Shown here: piece after piece, positions 9,149 to 18,205 of the stretch
How the letters are laid out: each line of letters begins with the position of its first letter
Numbering within the stretch: the stretch's first letter is position 1
Origin: CAZDCZ01 sp964504155
Lineage (GTDB): Bacteria > Bacteroidota > Bacteroidia > Bacteroidales > UBA12077
Length of the DNA: 35,823 bases
Direction of reading: 5' to 3'
Assembly: GCA_964504155.1 (NCBI GenBank)
Contig: CAZDCZ010000024.1
Location: 1 to 35,823 of the forward strand
Translations under genes and position numbers: made by a program
The notes under the pieces: generated by a model
The model's database searches: none
The model's input: only the letters and a program-made list of their open reading frames with translations
Told to the model about the DNA's origin: nothing

Positions 9149-9808
9149 TTAAAAAAGAACTCCAATACGTAATGCAATATTACTTAACACAACCTTATTA
9201 TTGCCGGGCTTAGTAATATCAATAAAACCATTAGTATATGTAAATCCTACAGTAATTGAGCTATTACCTCCTAAAGAATATTCTGCTCCCCCGCCAATGT
9301 AATATCCTAAATCTAATAACTTAATTTCGTCGTTAATATTTTCTTTTTCTAAAGAATTTGCTTCTGAGGTACCGGTCGATTTAATATTTATTCCGGTATT
9401 TAATCCTAAGTTTGTATAAAATGTAAAATAACCTATCTCATTAGTTTTTAATTTTAATCCTAAAGGGATATTTATATATTGCAAATTATACTCTAGGGTA
9501 CTACCTGCAACCAATGAATCGACATTTCCATGTATACTAATATATTTTAGATTGTCGAAAATAAGATTACCTCCAACTTTATTTATCGAAATCCCGGTAG
9601 AAAAGGCATAATTGGGGGCAAAATAATTATCGATGCTCAAACCTACATTTACACCAATTTTAGAATCGGCTTTATCAACAGATTTTGAATCGGGTGTCAT
9701 CCACGATATTTTTGGATCAACAAAAATTCCTAATTGCACTTTTTGTGCAAAAATATTTTCCGATAATATAGAAAATAATATTATTCCAATAATTAATATC
9801 TTTTTCAT
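9149..9808 (-). CDS. Outer-membrane beta-barrel protein (PorT-like family)
   Basis: A signal peptide (MKKILIIGIILFSILSENIFAQ) is followed by about 200 residues of alternating polar and hydrophobic strands with GxxxG-type turns, ending in LRIGVLF. This is the pattern of small outer-membrane beta-barrels in Bacteroidota (OMP_b-brl, PorT-like). I chose the start at 9808. The reading frame is open back to an ATG at 9865, but that would place 19 odd residues before the signal peptide and would start upstream of the likely promoter (9834-9865). A start at 9823 is also possible. The specific role is unknown. It is divergent from gldB and downstream of it lies nadE. It is not firmly the T9SS component PorT itself. 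Confidence 0.75.
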   Translation of the reverse strand: MKKILIIGIILFSILSENIFAQKVQLGIFVDPKISWMTPDSKSVDKADSKIGVNVGLSIDNYFAPNYAFSTGISINKVGGNLIFDNLKYISIHGNVDSLVAGSTLEYNLQYINIPLGLKLKTNEIGYFTFYTNLGLNTGINIKSTGTSEANSLEKENINDEIKLLDLGYYIGGGAEYSLGGNSSITVGFTYTNGFIDITKPGNNKVVLSNIALRIGVLF

Positions 9809-9833
9809 AATTTTGAGGTTCATAATGTTTTTA

Positions 9834-9865
9834 CAAAAATATATAAATTTCGGTTGAAAAAACAA
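9834..9865 (-). promoter_or_regulatory. Probable promoter of the beta-barrel gene
   Basis: On the minus strand a TTG (9865-9863) and a TATTTTTG -7 box (9841-9834) are separated by 21 bp, close to the Bacteroidota arrangement. The predicted transcript starts near 9827, giving a 19-nt leader to the ATG at 9808. This argues against the more upstream ATG at 9865. Confidence 0.4.
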
Positions 9866-9920
9866 TCGAAAATATCTTATTACATTAATCAGACCAATTA
9901 AATACTAAAATTATTAAAAA

Positions 9921-10928
9921 ATGAAAAAAAAGATAATAACATCAGGTTTTTTTATTCTATTATTACTTTCGTGTACTAAAAACAATCGTTCAGCAATTAA
10001 CACATCTGACATTGATATAAAAATAGAAATTAAACGTTTAGATATAGATTTATTTAATGTAGATATAGATAGTGTTGAAAAAGATATTCCTTATTTAAGA
10101 ACTAAATATGAAAATTTCTTCGAATTATATAATACCAAGGTTTTAAATTTAGGCAATAGTAACAATAAAGTATATCCTGAATATTTAACAGGTTTTATTA
10201 CCGACTATACGATAAATAACATTCATGATAAAACAATTGAAATAATCCCCGATGTAAAACTCTTAAATAAAAAACTAACAAGTAGTTTTAAAAGATACAA
10301 ATACTATTTCCCGGATAAAACGATTCCTGCCGTTTACACTTTTACAGGAGGATTTAATCAATCTATTGTTATTGCCGACAGTATATTGGGAATAGGTACC
10401 GATAAATATTTAGGAAACAATTGCGAATATTATAACAGATTAAAAATTCCAAATTATCAACAAAAAAACATGCACTACAAAAAGATTCCTTCAGATTGTA
10501 TAAAATCATGGATATCGACAGAATTTATTTATAATGACTCTATAGACAATTTAGCTAATAACATTATTTATAGTGGAAAGATACAATACCTACTCGATGC
10601 TTTAATGCCAAATGAACCCGACACATTAAAATTTGGGTTTACAAATCGAGAACTGAATTGGTGCAAATATAACGAAAAAGAAATGTGGAGTAACTTAATT
10701 GAGAACAAATTACTTTTCTCTACAGATTATATGACTATTAATAAATTTATTAATCCTGCACCATTTACTTCAGGTTTTCCTCAAGAATCGCCGGGAAGAG
10801 CTATTGTTTGGTTAGGTCGCGAAATAGTGTATGCTTATATGGATAAGAATCCTAATATATCAATACCTGAACTAATGAATGAAGACGATTATCAGAAAAT
10901 TCTTACAGAATCGAGCTATAAACCATAA
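9921..10928 (+). CDS. gldB: Gliding motility lipoprotein GldB
   Basis: GldB is a lipoprotein essential for gliding in Flavobacterium johnsoniae, and it is also kept in many non-gliding Bacteroidota. Its molecular role is unclear. The 335-residue protein begins with a lipoprotein signal (MKKKIITSGFFILLLLSC, lipid cysteine C18). The family's conserved start IEIKRLDIDLF and its tail, GRAIVWLGREIVYAYM followed by a Pro-rich turn and SSYKP, are both recognisable. No gldC follows. The stop codon lies inside a 32-bp perfect palindrome that probably ends transcription. Together with the T9SS cargo gene just downstream on the other strand, it suggests a cell with a gliding/T9SS surface apparatus. Confidence 0.85.
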   Translation: MKKKIITSGFFILLLLSCTKNNRSAINTSDIDIKIEIKRLDIDLFNVDIDSVEKDIPYLRTKYENFFELYNTKVLNLGNSNNKVYPEYLTGFITDYTINNIHDKTIEIIPDVKLLNKKLTSSFKRYKYYFPDKTIPAVYTFTGGFNQSIVIADSILGIGTDKYLGNNCEYYNRLKIPNYQQKNMHYKKIPSDCIKSWISTEFIYNDSIDNLANNIIYSGKIQYLLDALMPNEPDTLKFGFTNRELNWCKYNEKEMWSNLIENKLLFSTDYMTINKFINPAPFTSGFPQESPGRAIVWLGREIVYAYMDKNPNISIPELMNEDDYQKILTESSYKP

Positions 10929-10947
10929 TAATTATTATGGTTTATAG
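10916..10947 (+). terminator. Perfect 32-bp palindrome overlapping the gldB stop codon
   Basis: Bases 10916-10931 and 10932-10947 are exact reverse complements with no spacer, and the gldB TAA (10926-10928) lies inside the left arm. The RNA would form a long AT-rich hairpin followed by a short TTT run. The likely role is intrinsic termination or mRNA 3' stabilisation. Confidence 0.55.
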
Positions 10948-10981
10948 TTTACTTATTAAGGACATCAAAAAATAACAAATC

Positions 10982-11083
10982 CTGCCATTTCGAGCAAAGT
11001 CGAGACATCGGCTTAAAATAATACAGATTACTAATTGTTACTAGTACTTATTAACAGATTTCTCCACAAGGTCGAAATGACAG
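10982..11083. repeat. Palindromic intergenic repeat, copy A (REP/MITE-like)
   Basis: The left arm (10982-11009, core CATTTCGAGCAAAGTCGAGA) and right arm (11057-11083, core TCTCCACAAGGTCGAAATG) are imperfect reverse complements around a spacer of about 47 bp. The element fills the space between the convergent 3' ends of gldB and the T9SS cargo gene. The arms share the TCGA(A/G) theme with the repeat at 17926-18051. No coding capacity is seen. It may also act as a bidirectional terminator. Confidence 0.65.
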
Positions 11084-11131
11084 AAAGAATCGCTTTTTAA
11101 ATACCCTCAATTATATTTAATCAAACTCAAA

Positions 11132-14100
11132 TTAATACAATACAATTTTCTTTTTTATTATTTCGTTATCGAAATATAACTTAACAAAATAAACACCATT
11201 ATTAAAATCAGAAAAATCTAATTCTTTTACTCCCGATAAATTTTCGAATTCTTCGGAATATATTATCTGACCGGTAATATTAACTAACTCTATTGTTCCA
11301 TTATTTATAATCTTATTAAATTTTATTTTAACAATTCCTTTAGATGGATTTGGGAAAATTTTAATATTATTTTTATCGATAGTTTTAATAGCATCGGCAT
11401 TAGTAATATTAATATTAACTGCGTCTGATGTTTGACATCTACTATTAGTTAAATTATTAATAACAGTTACGCTAATTTCGAAAGGACCACCTAAACCTAA
11501 ATCTGCACCGTTTACAGTAATTGTTTCTGTTGTTTCGCCGGTACTCCATTGATAAATATAATCGGAGTAATTACTGCTACAATCAGCAGAATTAGCATCT
11601 AATACTATTGATTTATTTAATGCAATTGTAGTATCATTTGGCATATCGAGATTGGCAGGACAAACATTTTTATATACATTAACAGTGTCGTATGTTGTAC
11701 ATATCCGACCGGAATAAGAATAAATAATTTCAACACTATATTCATTATATTCCGAGCTAATATCATCGGGATAAACAGTTATAGTCTCTGTTGTATCGCC
11801 CGTATTCCAATAGTAAGAATAGTTTGCATAATTGGCTTCACAATAACTATTTGCATCAATAACAATTGAATCATTATTGCAAATAGTAGTATCATCAGGC
11901 ATTGTAAAATTAGCAATACATGAATTCCATTGGCTATTAATATAATCAGAATCCTGGCAACCATTAGCATCTGTAACAGTTACAGATACATCTGATGTTG
12001 TCCAAATTGACTGGGTTGTTTCACCGGTACTCCAATTATAATATAAACCATCGCCTGCTGTTATTAAAACAGAATCGGTATTTTCGTCGTAACAGAAATA
12101 ATTGACAGGTGCTGCGATAGGCGAAGAGAAAGTTACAATAATTGTATCATTATATTGCTCTGCACCAAGAGTTACAGTTACAAAATATTCTTCCGACCCA
12201 TATCCAATATCAGTAGAATCGACAAGCACATAACTTGAACTAGTCCCGGTTGACCACGAATAAGTATCAAAGCCTTCTCCGGCATCAATTTTATATTCGG
12301 CATCAACACATGCTGTTGCATCATCTCCAAGGCTGAAAGTAAGGCTTGTGAATTCATCGGCCCCAATATCCGGTGTTGTTGCATCTCTCGGTTCGCCGTC
12401 AATATCATCGGTAACTTCGGGTAATGGAGTTGCTGCGTTATTTAATAATACATTTGAAGTATGTAAATCGGTATTTGATACAAAATTTGGATTTGACGAA
12501 ACTGAATTACTACCAAATCCGGAAGCTGTTTGCCAATCTGCCAAATCTACAATACCTGCATTTAACCAATTTGCAATATACTCGCCGTTTGAATATAAAT
12601 TATTAAAATCTGCCGATAAAATTTGAGACCAGCCGAACATACATTTTAATGCATATCCATCGGCATGGTTTGCAAAATTATTATTCTTTATCTCTGCATT
12701 ACTTGTGCTATATGTAACATCTAAAGCTACAGGAGAGGAAGAACCATAAATATTTACAGAATTGTTATAGCATTTTGAATTAGTTCCCAATCCATATATA
12801 CCTGTTGAATGATAATCATTTGATTTGAGAGTAATGAAATTATTCAACACTAAATTATTATAACCTTCAATATGTAAGCCATATGAATTATAATCCCTAT
12901 TAATATTAATTATGTTTTTTGTAATTATAGTTGAATCCATGTCGAAAACAATTCCAATACCAGAATAATTAATATCAAGTTGATAATTATTTTCAATGGT
13001 GTTTTTTTCAATTAATAGGTTCTTTTGATAATGAGCATAAACACCATAAGCAGATTGATTGGTAAAATAATTACCTGAAATTGTATTAAATGTTTCTTTA
13101 TCATTATTCCCTCCATCTAAATAAATTCCGTAACTACCGTTAACAAATCTGTTCCCCTGAATTATATTGCTGGTATCCCTACTGGTATTGTCTGCAGGAA
13201 AATAAACCAGCGCCTGATAATTATTATCCTCATCTGAAATATCACCGCTAATTATACAATTTTGAATAGAATTATTACAAGCACCATTACCAATCTCTAT
13301 TACTCTACCACAAATAGTATCTTCAGCCTGAATAGTAATTTGCTTAAATACAAACCTGTCTGCACCATTAAGTTTTAAAGTGTAATTATTTAAAGTGTCT
13401 GCTTTGTATGTTAATATTACACTTGTGCTATCAGCTGTTTCCGATTGGAAAGTAATAGTATCGTTTTCGGTATAACCGGAAATATCTTTGTTAATAAGAA
13501 TTTGTTCATTGTAAGTTCCGGCTTCGATATTGAATATAACAGAACCATTAACTCCGCATTCAAACAATGCTGAAACAGCTTCATTAAATGTAGTATAATC
13601 GCCCGATGAACCAATTGTATATGTTCCACTTATTGGGCCTGTACAAGTTGAAGTAAATTCATCTGCTCCTATATCAGGATTTGTAGCATCTCTTGGTTCT
13701 CCGTCAATATCATCAGTAATTTCCGGTAATGAAGTTCCTGCATTATCGATAAATAATGAGTTTGTATGCAAATCCGAATTGCTTACAAAATAAGGAGATT
13801 CATAAATAGAGTGAGTGTCTATGCCTGTAGCAGATTGACAAGTAGAAAGATTGAAGCTACTATTTTCTGAATAAAAACAATTATAATCGCTGTTTAAAGA
13901 AGTAGGTGATTGTACTTTTATTGGATTATTATTTTTATTTATTATTATATTATTAACTAGATTAATATTGTCGGTAATATATAAATAAACAGCCTGTTCG
14001 GTACCTGTAATATTAATACTATTATAATAAACATTAGTAAAGCTTGAGCTATAAAACAGACCAATACCACTATGATTCCATGCAGAACTAATATTACCCG

Positions 14101-16630
14101 ATATAAAATTGTTAGTTATATAATTTCTATTTGTTTCATCGCCCTGGCAATGGTCTAGAAATATACCATTATTGGCATTGTTTAAACGAATATCGTTAGC
14201 ATTAATATTAATATTTGTGCTTTCTTTTAAATATATTCCTGTAGTATGTGATACAATTTCGTTATTAGAAACAATCGGATTGTTACAATATTCTAATCCT
14301 ATACTATTATAATATTGATTTGTAAAAATATTGTTACTAATATTTACTGATTGTTCTGTTTCGGTATTTCCATGTAAATAAATTCCATTGCCTCCATTAA
14401 TAAATCTGTTATTTTGAAATACAAGATTTGAGTCGTTGTAAGCTCCGGAATAAATAAACGTAGAACTTAAATTATTCGAAGTAAAAATATTTCCGCTAAA
14501 AGTATTATTACAAGCATTAGAATCGAGAAGAACAAAGTTTACTGCACTATCACTCGAAAATGCAAGATGCTTAAATCTTAAATAATCTGCTCCGTTAAGA
14601 TTAAATAAATAATCGGTAGAATCGGTAGTTAATATAACATCGGTACTATCGCCTGTTTGCGATTGAAAAGTAATAGTATTTGTTTCCGATACTCCGGCAA
14701 CTTCGTTTAATAAATATTGATTATTATATGTTCCTGATTTAATATTAAAAATTACAGCATTATTTACACCACAATTATTAAGTGAATCTATGGCAGCTTT
14801 TATGGTTAAGAAATCAGATGGTGCATTACCAATAACATAAGTTCCGGAAAGTGGAGAACATGCCCGTAATGAAACTTTTAGGGTGTCATTTCTATTAACA
14901 TAGTCGGGAAGATAGTTAGGATTTTCTGTCCATATTTTTACTAAATGGTCGCCATACGTCAAATTGAAAGTTCCAATATTTAAGTTAGTTATCTCATTTT
15001 GCGGATTTACTGTTCCGTTCCAATGATACAAATTTTCTGTTTCCTCATCTATTTTGTATTTCAAATCAACATCTTGTAATATATCTAATCCGAAATTTTT
15101 AAAATCAATGATAAAATCGTTATCTCCTGAATTCACAGGCGTATCAGAACCTGCCAACTTTGTTACGCCGGCATCTTTCGGAATAGAAAAGAATAATTGT
15201 AAAGCAGGTACCCTACTGCTACCTGCTACAGATCCTGCCCCTGTCGGAAAAGCATTCAAATCGTAATTATAAATTGCATCGGTATGTACCCACCCTGTTT
15301 TAAAATTAATAGCAATTGGTGTTGGTGTACCGGAATGATTTTCGTACAATATCATTAAGTTTTGTGATTTATCGTAATCAAAAACCGTATCTAAATTAAT
15401 TGTAATCCACCCTATTGAAGTATAATCAATATCTCCGTCAAACACTTTTATAAATTGAGCAGTATCGGGATAATTTGTTGAAGGGTTTAAATCATCATTT
15501 GTTAATTTCATATATATTTTCTGATGACCTAACAAATTTCCGTCCTCACTATTTAAATAATAAGCTATTGATTGAATCTTTCCCGAGAAATTAATATAGT
15601 CTTTGTTATAAATAGAAGCCGACCATCCATAACCATTATTCGATAAAAAAGGTATTTTATTATCGGAATAATTATTATAAGCAAGTATTTTATTATCGGC
15701 AACTCTGATAGTAGTATTAATTGTATCGTTAGTGTTCAATTCGTCGGTGCCGGAATTTGGATTTGTTGTATTGGCTTTTACCGAATATTGCCCGGGGGCA
15801 AAAGCAAAATTATTTTGTAAAACGATAGTTTCTGATTCTTGTCCGCAATAAATTGTTCCTGCCCAGTTGAAAGTGGTTTGCGGCGTTCCGCTTAATTCCC
15901 ATTCAATATCGGCAGAAGTAATTGTATCGGCCATATAATTACGGAACTTACAAGTTAAATCGGCTTGCTGAGGCAAAGTAAAAGTATCTGTTTCGTTAAC
16001 AGCTGAAATTCCTATATCTAATCCGGGAGCATATTTTAAATAAACCACAGGCATATGACTGGTGTATATACCTGCTCCCCCCGGGAAACTACCATCGTCT
16101 GTATTATAAACCGTATTATTGGTTGTTTGATCATGTTCTGTTGGATACAACAAAAAATGATCGGAATCTAGCTCCTTATTAGCACTCTTGTTAATATACA
16201 AAATCATTAAGTTATGATTAAGATCAATATCAAATGGAGTATCTAAATGAATAGGAGCAAGTTCGTAATTAAGAAATTCAACCATTCCTGCATATACAAG
16301 GGTCATTGCGGTAGTATCGGGAAAAGCATTTGAAGTCATTGCATCATCGGTAACTAATTTCATGAAAATACGCTGATTAAACATAAAAGTATTAGCTCCT
16401 GGTCCAAAAGCACCCAATAAAGATGACTTATAAAATATATCGCTAATAGTTCCATACGAATTAATATCGCTTTGTTTATAAACAGTTGCCGACCAACCAT
16501 ATTCATACTGATTGTTACATGGCTGCCATTCAACCGAACCGGAATTTTCAGTTCCAACTTTTACGCTGTATTGTGCCTTTAACTGTAAAACAGCTATTAA
16601 TGCAATAATAATAAGTATATATTTTTTCAT
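11132..16630 (-). CDS. Giant secreted T9SS cargo protein with duplicated modules and parallel beta-helix
   Basis: This 1832-residue exported protein starts with a signal peptide (MKKYILIIIALIAVLQLKAQ) and ends in a T9SS type A sorting domain (about 1750-1832: IKIFPNPSKGIVKI, then GVYFVKLYFDNE and IIKKKIVLY). It should therefore cross the outer membrane by type IX secretion. Between these are two copies of a module of about 190 residues (about 20-205 and 315-490, sharing YGWSA and DDGSFPGGAG/YDLNAFPTGAG), each followed by a CARDB-like domain. Next come two right-handed beta-helix units of about 400 residues (from about 589 and 998), both opening with SGTY(V/T)IG and closing with DDIDGEPRDAT.PDIGADEF. 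The last part has Ig/PKD-like repeats with WSTG(E/D)TT motifs. No protease or glycosidase active site is visible. An adhesin or surface-binding role is an inference. It has its own 379-bp upstream region. Confidence 0.9.
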   Translation of the reverse strand: MKKYILIIIALIAVLQLKAQYSVKVGTENSGSVEWQPCNNQYEYGWSATVYKQSDINSYGTISDIFYKSSLLGAFGPGANTFMFNQRIFMKLVTDDAMTSNAFPDTTAMTLVYAGMVEFLNYELAPIHLDTPFDIDLNHNLMILYINKSANKELDSDHFLLYPTEHDQTTNNTVYNTDDGSFPGGAGIYTSHMPVVYLKYAPGLDIGISAVNETDTFTLPQQADLTCKFRNYMADTITSADIEWELSGTPQTTFNWAGTIYCGQESETIVLQNNFAFAPGQYSVKANTTNPNSGTDELNTNDTINTTIRVADNKILAYNNYSDNKIPFLSNNGYGWSASIYNKDYINFSGKIQSIAYYLNSEDGNLLGHQKIYMKLTNDDLNPSTNYPDTAQFIKVFDGDIDYTSIGWITINLDTVFDYDKSQNLMILYENHSGTPTPIAINFKTGWVHTDAIYNYDLNAFPTGAGSVAGSSRVPALQLFFSIPKDAGVTKLAGSDTPVNSGDNDFIIDFKNFGLDILQDVDLKYKIDEETENLYHWNGTVNPQNEITNLNIGTFNLTYGDHLVKIWTENPNYLPDYVNRNDTLKVSLRACSPLSGTYVIGNAPSDFLTIKAAIDSLNNCGVNNAVIFNIKSGTYNNQYLLNEVAGVSETNTITFQSQTGDSTDVILTTDSTDYLFNLNGADYLRFKHLAFSSDSAVNFVLLDSNACNNTFSGNIFTSNNLSSTFIYSGAYNDSNLVFQNNRFINGGNGIYLHGNTETEQSVNISNNIFTNQYYNSIGLEYCNNPIVSNNEIVSHTTGIYLKESTNININANDIRLNNANNGIFLDHCQGDETNRNYITNNFISGNISSAWNHSGIGLFYSSSFTNVYYNSINITGTEQAVYLYITDNINLVNNIIINKNNNPIKVQSPTSLNSDYNCFYSENSSFNLSTCQSATGIDTHSIYESPYFVSNSDLHTNSLFIDNAGTSLPEITDDIDGEPRDATNPDIGADEFTSTCTGPISGTYTIGSSGDYTTFNEAVSALFECGVNGSVIFNIEAGTYNEQILINKDISGYTENDTITFQSETADSTSVILTYKADTLNNYTLKLNGADRFVFKQITIQAEDTICGRVIEIGNGACNNSIQNCIISGDISDEDNNYQALVYFPADNTSRDTSNIIQGNRFVNGSYGIYLDGGNNDKETFNTISGNYFTNQSAYGVYAHYQKNLLIEKNTIENNYQLDINYSGIGIVFDMDSTIITKNIININRDYNSYGLHIEGYNNLVLNNFITLKSNDYHSTGIYGLGTNSKCYNNSVNIYGSSSPVALDVTYSTSNAEIKNNNFANHADGYALKCMFGWSQILSADFNNLYSNGEYIANWLNAGIVDLADWQTASGFGSNSVSSNPNFVSNTDLHTSNVLLNNAATPLPEVTDDIDGEPRDATTPDIGADEFTSLTFSLGDDATACVDAEYKIDAGEGFDTYSWSTGTSSSYVLVDSTDIGYGSEEYFVTVTLGAEQYNDTIIVTFSSPIAAPVNYFCYDENTDSVLITAGDGLYYNWSTGETTQSIWTTSDVSVTVTDANGCQDSDYINSQWNSCIANFTMPDDTTICNNDSIVIDANSYCEANYANYSYYWNTGDTTETITVYPDDISSEYNEYSVEIIYSYSGRICTTYDTVNVYKNVCPANLDMPNDTTIALNKSIVLDANSADCSSNYSDYIYQWSTGETTETITVNGADLGLGGPFEISVTVINNLTNSRCQTSDAVNINITNADAIKTIDKNNIKIFPNPSKGIVKIKFNKIINNGTIELVNITGQIIYSEEFENLSGVKELDFSDFNNGVYFVKLYFDNEIIKKKIVLY

Positions 16631-17009
16631 AATTTTTTATAGAATTAATTATTAAAACTAATCAATAAATAAGGTTTTGTAATCGATTATAGCTTAAAAT
16701 GAAGACGGACTTATCTATCTGTTAATCAATTATTTTACATGTAGGTAATTTATAAAACAAAAAAAATACTTAAACTAATCAATTAAGTAAAAACCATAAA
16801 ATATAATAATTACTGGCAATATATTATAAAAATATTTCATTGTCAATAATTTTAATAAATTATTAAATATCTAATTACATCTTTATGAAAAAAATAAAAC
16901 AAATATGACATTTTTACATACAATTGGCAGTAACTCGATTTGGCATATTATATGTTATTTACATTGTTATATATATCCATTTTTAATTATTTAAATTCAA
17001 CACAAGGTC
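16631..17009. other. Long AT-rich intergenic region, divergent promoters expected
   Basis: This stretch separates the divergent T9SS cargo and glutaredoxin-fusion genes. It has no open frame of note and no clean TAnnTTTG box on either strand. The short string AACTAATCAAT appears twice, near 16657 and 16784, both upstream of the T9SS gene. I see no RNA gene or larger repeat here. Confidence 0.4.
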
Positions 17010-17600
17010 ATGAATATCACAAATATAAGCTCTTATAATGAATTAAAAAGCAAACTAAACAACAAGATAAAAACATATTTATTATTATATAAAAAAGGTT
17101 CGGAACAAAGCATGTGCGCTTTAACAAACTTAACAAGAGCAGGCAATACCGAAGGGAATATACAATTATTAAAAGCTAACGTGACAAATGTTCGTGATAT
17201 ACACACCGAATATAATATAACAAGTGTTCCGGCATTATTAGAATTTGAAGGCACAAAATACATAAACATAATAAAAGGATGTCATGATTCTGACTATTAC
17301 ACTATGCATTTCGATAATAATATTTACTCGGCAAAAGCCGATTCTTCAACGAAAACTGTGCAAAGAGTAATTGTATATTCTACTCCAACATGTCCGCACT
17401 GCACAACATTAAAAAACTATTTAAAACAACATACTATAGATTTCAGAGATATTGACATTTCGAAAAATCAAAAAATGGCACAAGAATTGGTAAGAAAAAG
17501 TGGACAACAAGGAGTTCCTCAGACAGAAATTAACGGGAAAATAATTGTTGGTTTCGATAAATCTAAGATTGACAATATGTTAAATATAAAAACTAATTAA
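17010..17600 (+). CDS. Thioredoxin-like/glutaredoxin fusion protein
   Basis: This cytosolic protein of 196 residues carries two redox folds. The N-terminal half (about 1-108) is thioredoxin-like, with the cis-proline segment TSVPALLEF (71-79). Its active-site position reads KKGSEQSMCAL, with a single cysteine (C36) instead of CxxC, so it is probably not a normal disulfide reductase. The C-terminal half (about 118-190) is a glutaredoxin of the NrdH/YruB type, with active site CPHC (128-131), a VPQTEING cis-Pro region (169-176) and GFDKSKID. A GroES gene follows after 27 bp, suggesting an operon linked to protein stress. Such fusions could act as a monothiol sensor plus dithiol reductase. The physiological partner is unknown. 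Confidence 0.85.
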   Translation: MNITNISSYNELKSKLNNKIKTYLLLYKKGSEQSMCALTNLTRAGNTEGNIQLLKANVTNVRDIHTEYNITSVPALLEFEGTKYINIIKGCHDSDYYTMHFDNNIYSAKADSSTKTVQRVIVYSTPTCPHCTTLKNYLKQHTIDFRDIDISKNQKMAQELVRKSGQQGVPQTEINGKIIVGFDKSKIDNMLNIKTN

Positions 17601-17627
17601 TACTAAATAACTAAAAATATTATAACA

Positions 17628-17915
17628 ATGAAAGAATTACAACCATTAAACGAACACGTACTTTTAGATATCTCGGAAGATAAAACAGAACAAAAAACTG
17701 CTTCGGGCATTATTATTCCTGATTCGGTAAAAGAAAAAAAGAATACTGCAAAAGTTATTGCAATAAGCAAAATAGAAAATTCGGCAATTAAAGTTGGCGA
17801 CACAGTATTATATAAAGAATTTGCAGGTACAGAAACAAAAATCGACAATAAAAAATATTTATTAATTGCTTATGCTGATCTTTTAGCTAAAGTTGTTGAA
17901 ACTGAAAAAATATAG
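17628..17915 (+). CDS. groES: Co-chaperonin GroES (stand-alone gene)
   Basis: This is the small lid of the GroEL folding chamber, 95 residues and normal length. It shows the beta-barrel start ELQPLNEHVLLD, the mobile loop KTASGIIIPDSVKEK that contacts GroEL, and the C-terminal strands VGDTVLYKEFAGTE and YLLIAYADLLAKV. The unusual point is context: no groEL follows. The gene sits 27 bp behind a glutaredoxin fusion and is followed by a 126-bp palindromic repeat. It could be a second GroES paralog, or the only copy separated from groEL. The sequence is diverged (for example KNTAKVIAIS in place of the common QRGKVVAVG) but keeps the key loops. Confidence 0.9.
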   Translation: MKELQPLNEHVLLDISEDKTEQKTASGIIIPDSVKEKKNTAKVIAISKIENSAIKVGDTVLYKEFAGTETKIDNKKYLLIAYADLLAKVVETEKI

Positions 17916-17925
17916 TTTTTATAAG

Positions 17926-18051
17926 AGACTGTACAAAAAGTAAAATTTCAAGCTATTTATGTCATATTGAGCTTGTCGAAATACCTGATTATTAAAATAG
18001 ATTCTTCGACTTCGCTCAGAATGACAATAATTTGACCTTTTTAGACAGTCT
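17926..18051. repeat. Nested palindromic repeat, copy B (MITE-like)
   Basis: There are two nested inverted repeats. The outer arms begin AGACTGT (17926) and end ACAGTCT (18051), and are similar over about 23 bp (AGACTGTACAAAAAG against AGACTGTCTAAAAAG on the complement). The inner arms are 17961-17986 and 18000-18024, with cores GAGCTTGTCGAAA and TTCGACTTCGCTC. The right end runs into a T7 tract, so it may also terminate the groES transcript. It has no coding capacity. The inner arms resemble copy A at 10982-11083 and the fragment at 30204-30217. It fits a non-autonomous miniature element, with no transposase nearby. Confidence 0.7.
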
Positions 18052-18205
18052 TTTTTTAATTCAAGCAAAATCAACACATTAAGATATTAATTAAACCAAC
18101 TCTGTTTTACATCGTCTTATTATAAAAAATAATTTAAAACAGTTCTAAACAAGTATTGTCTAAAACAAAATAAATTATTAAACTTGCAGCGAAAATAAAA
18201 GCAGA

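Noticed and set aside
9809..9865. Longer start for the beta-barrel protein
   Set aside because: The ATG at 9865 lies upstream of a likely promoter and adds 19 residues before a normal signal peptide. The ATG at 9808 is preferred.
16631..17009. Possible small RNA or riboswitch in the long intergenic region
   Set aside because: No stable GC-rich stem, conserved riboswitch core or strong promoter was visible, only AT-rich sequence and a doubled short string.
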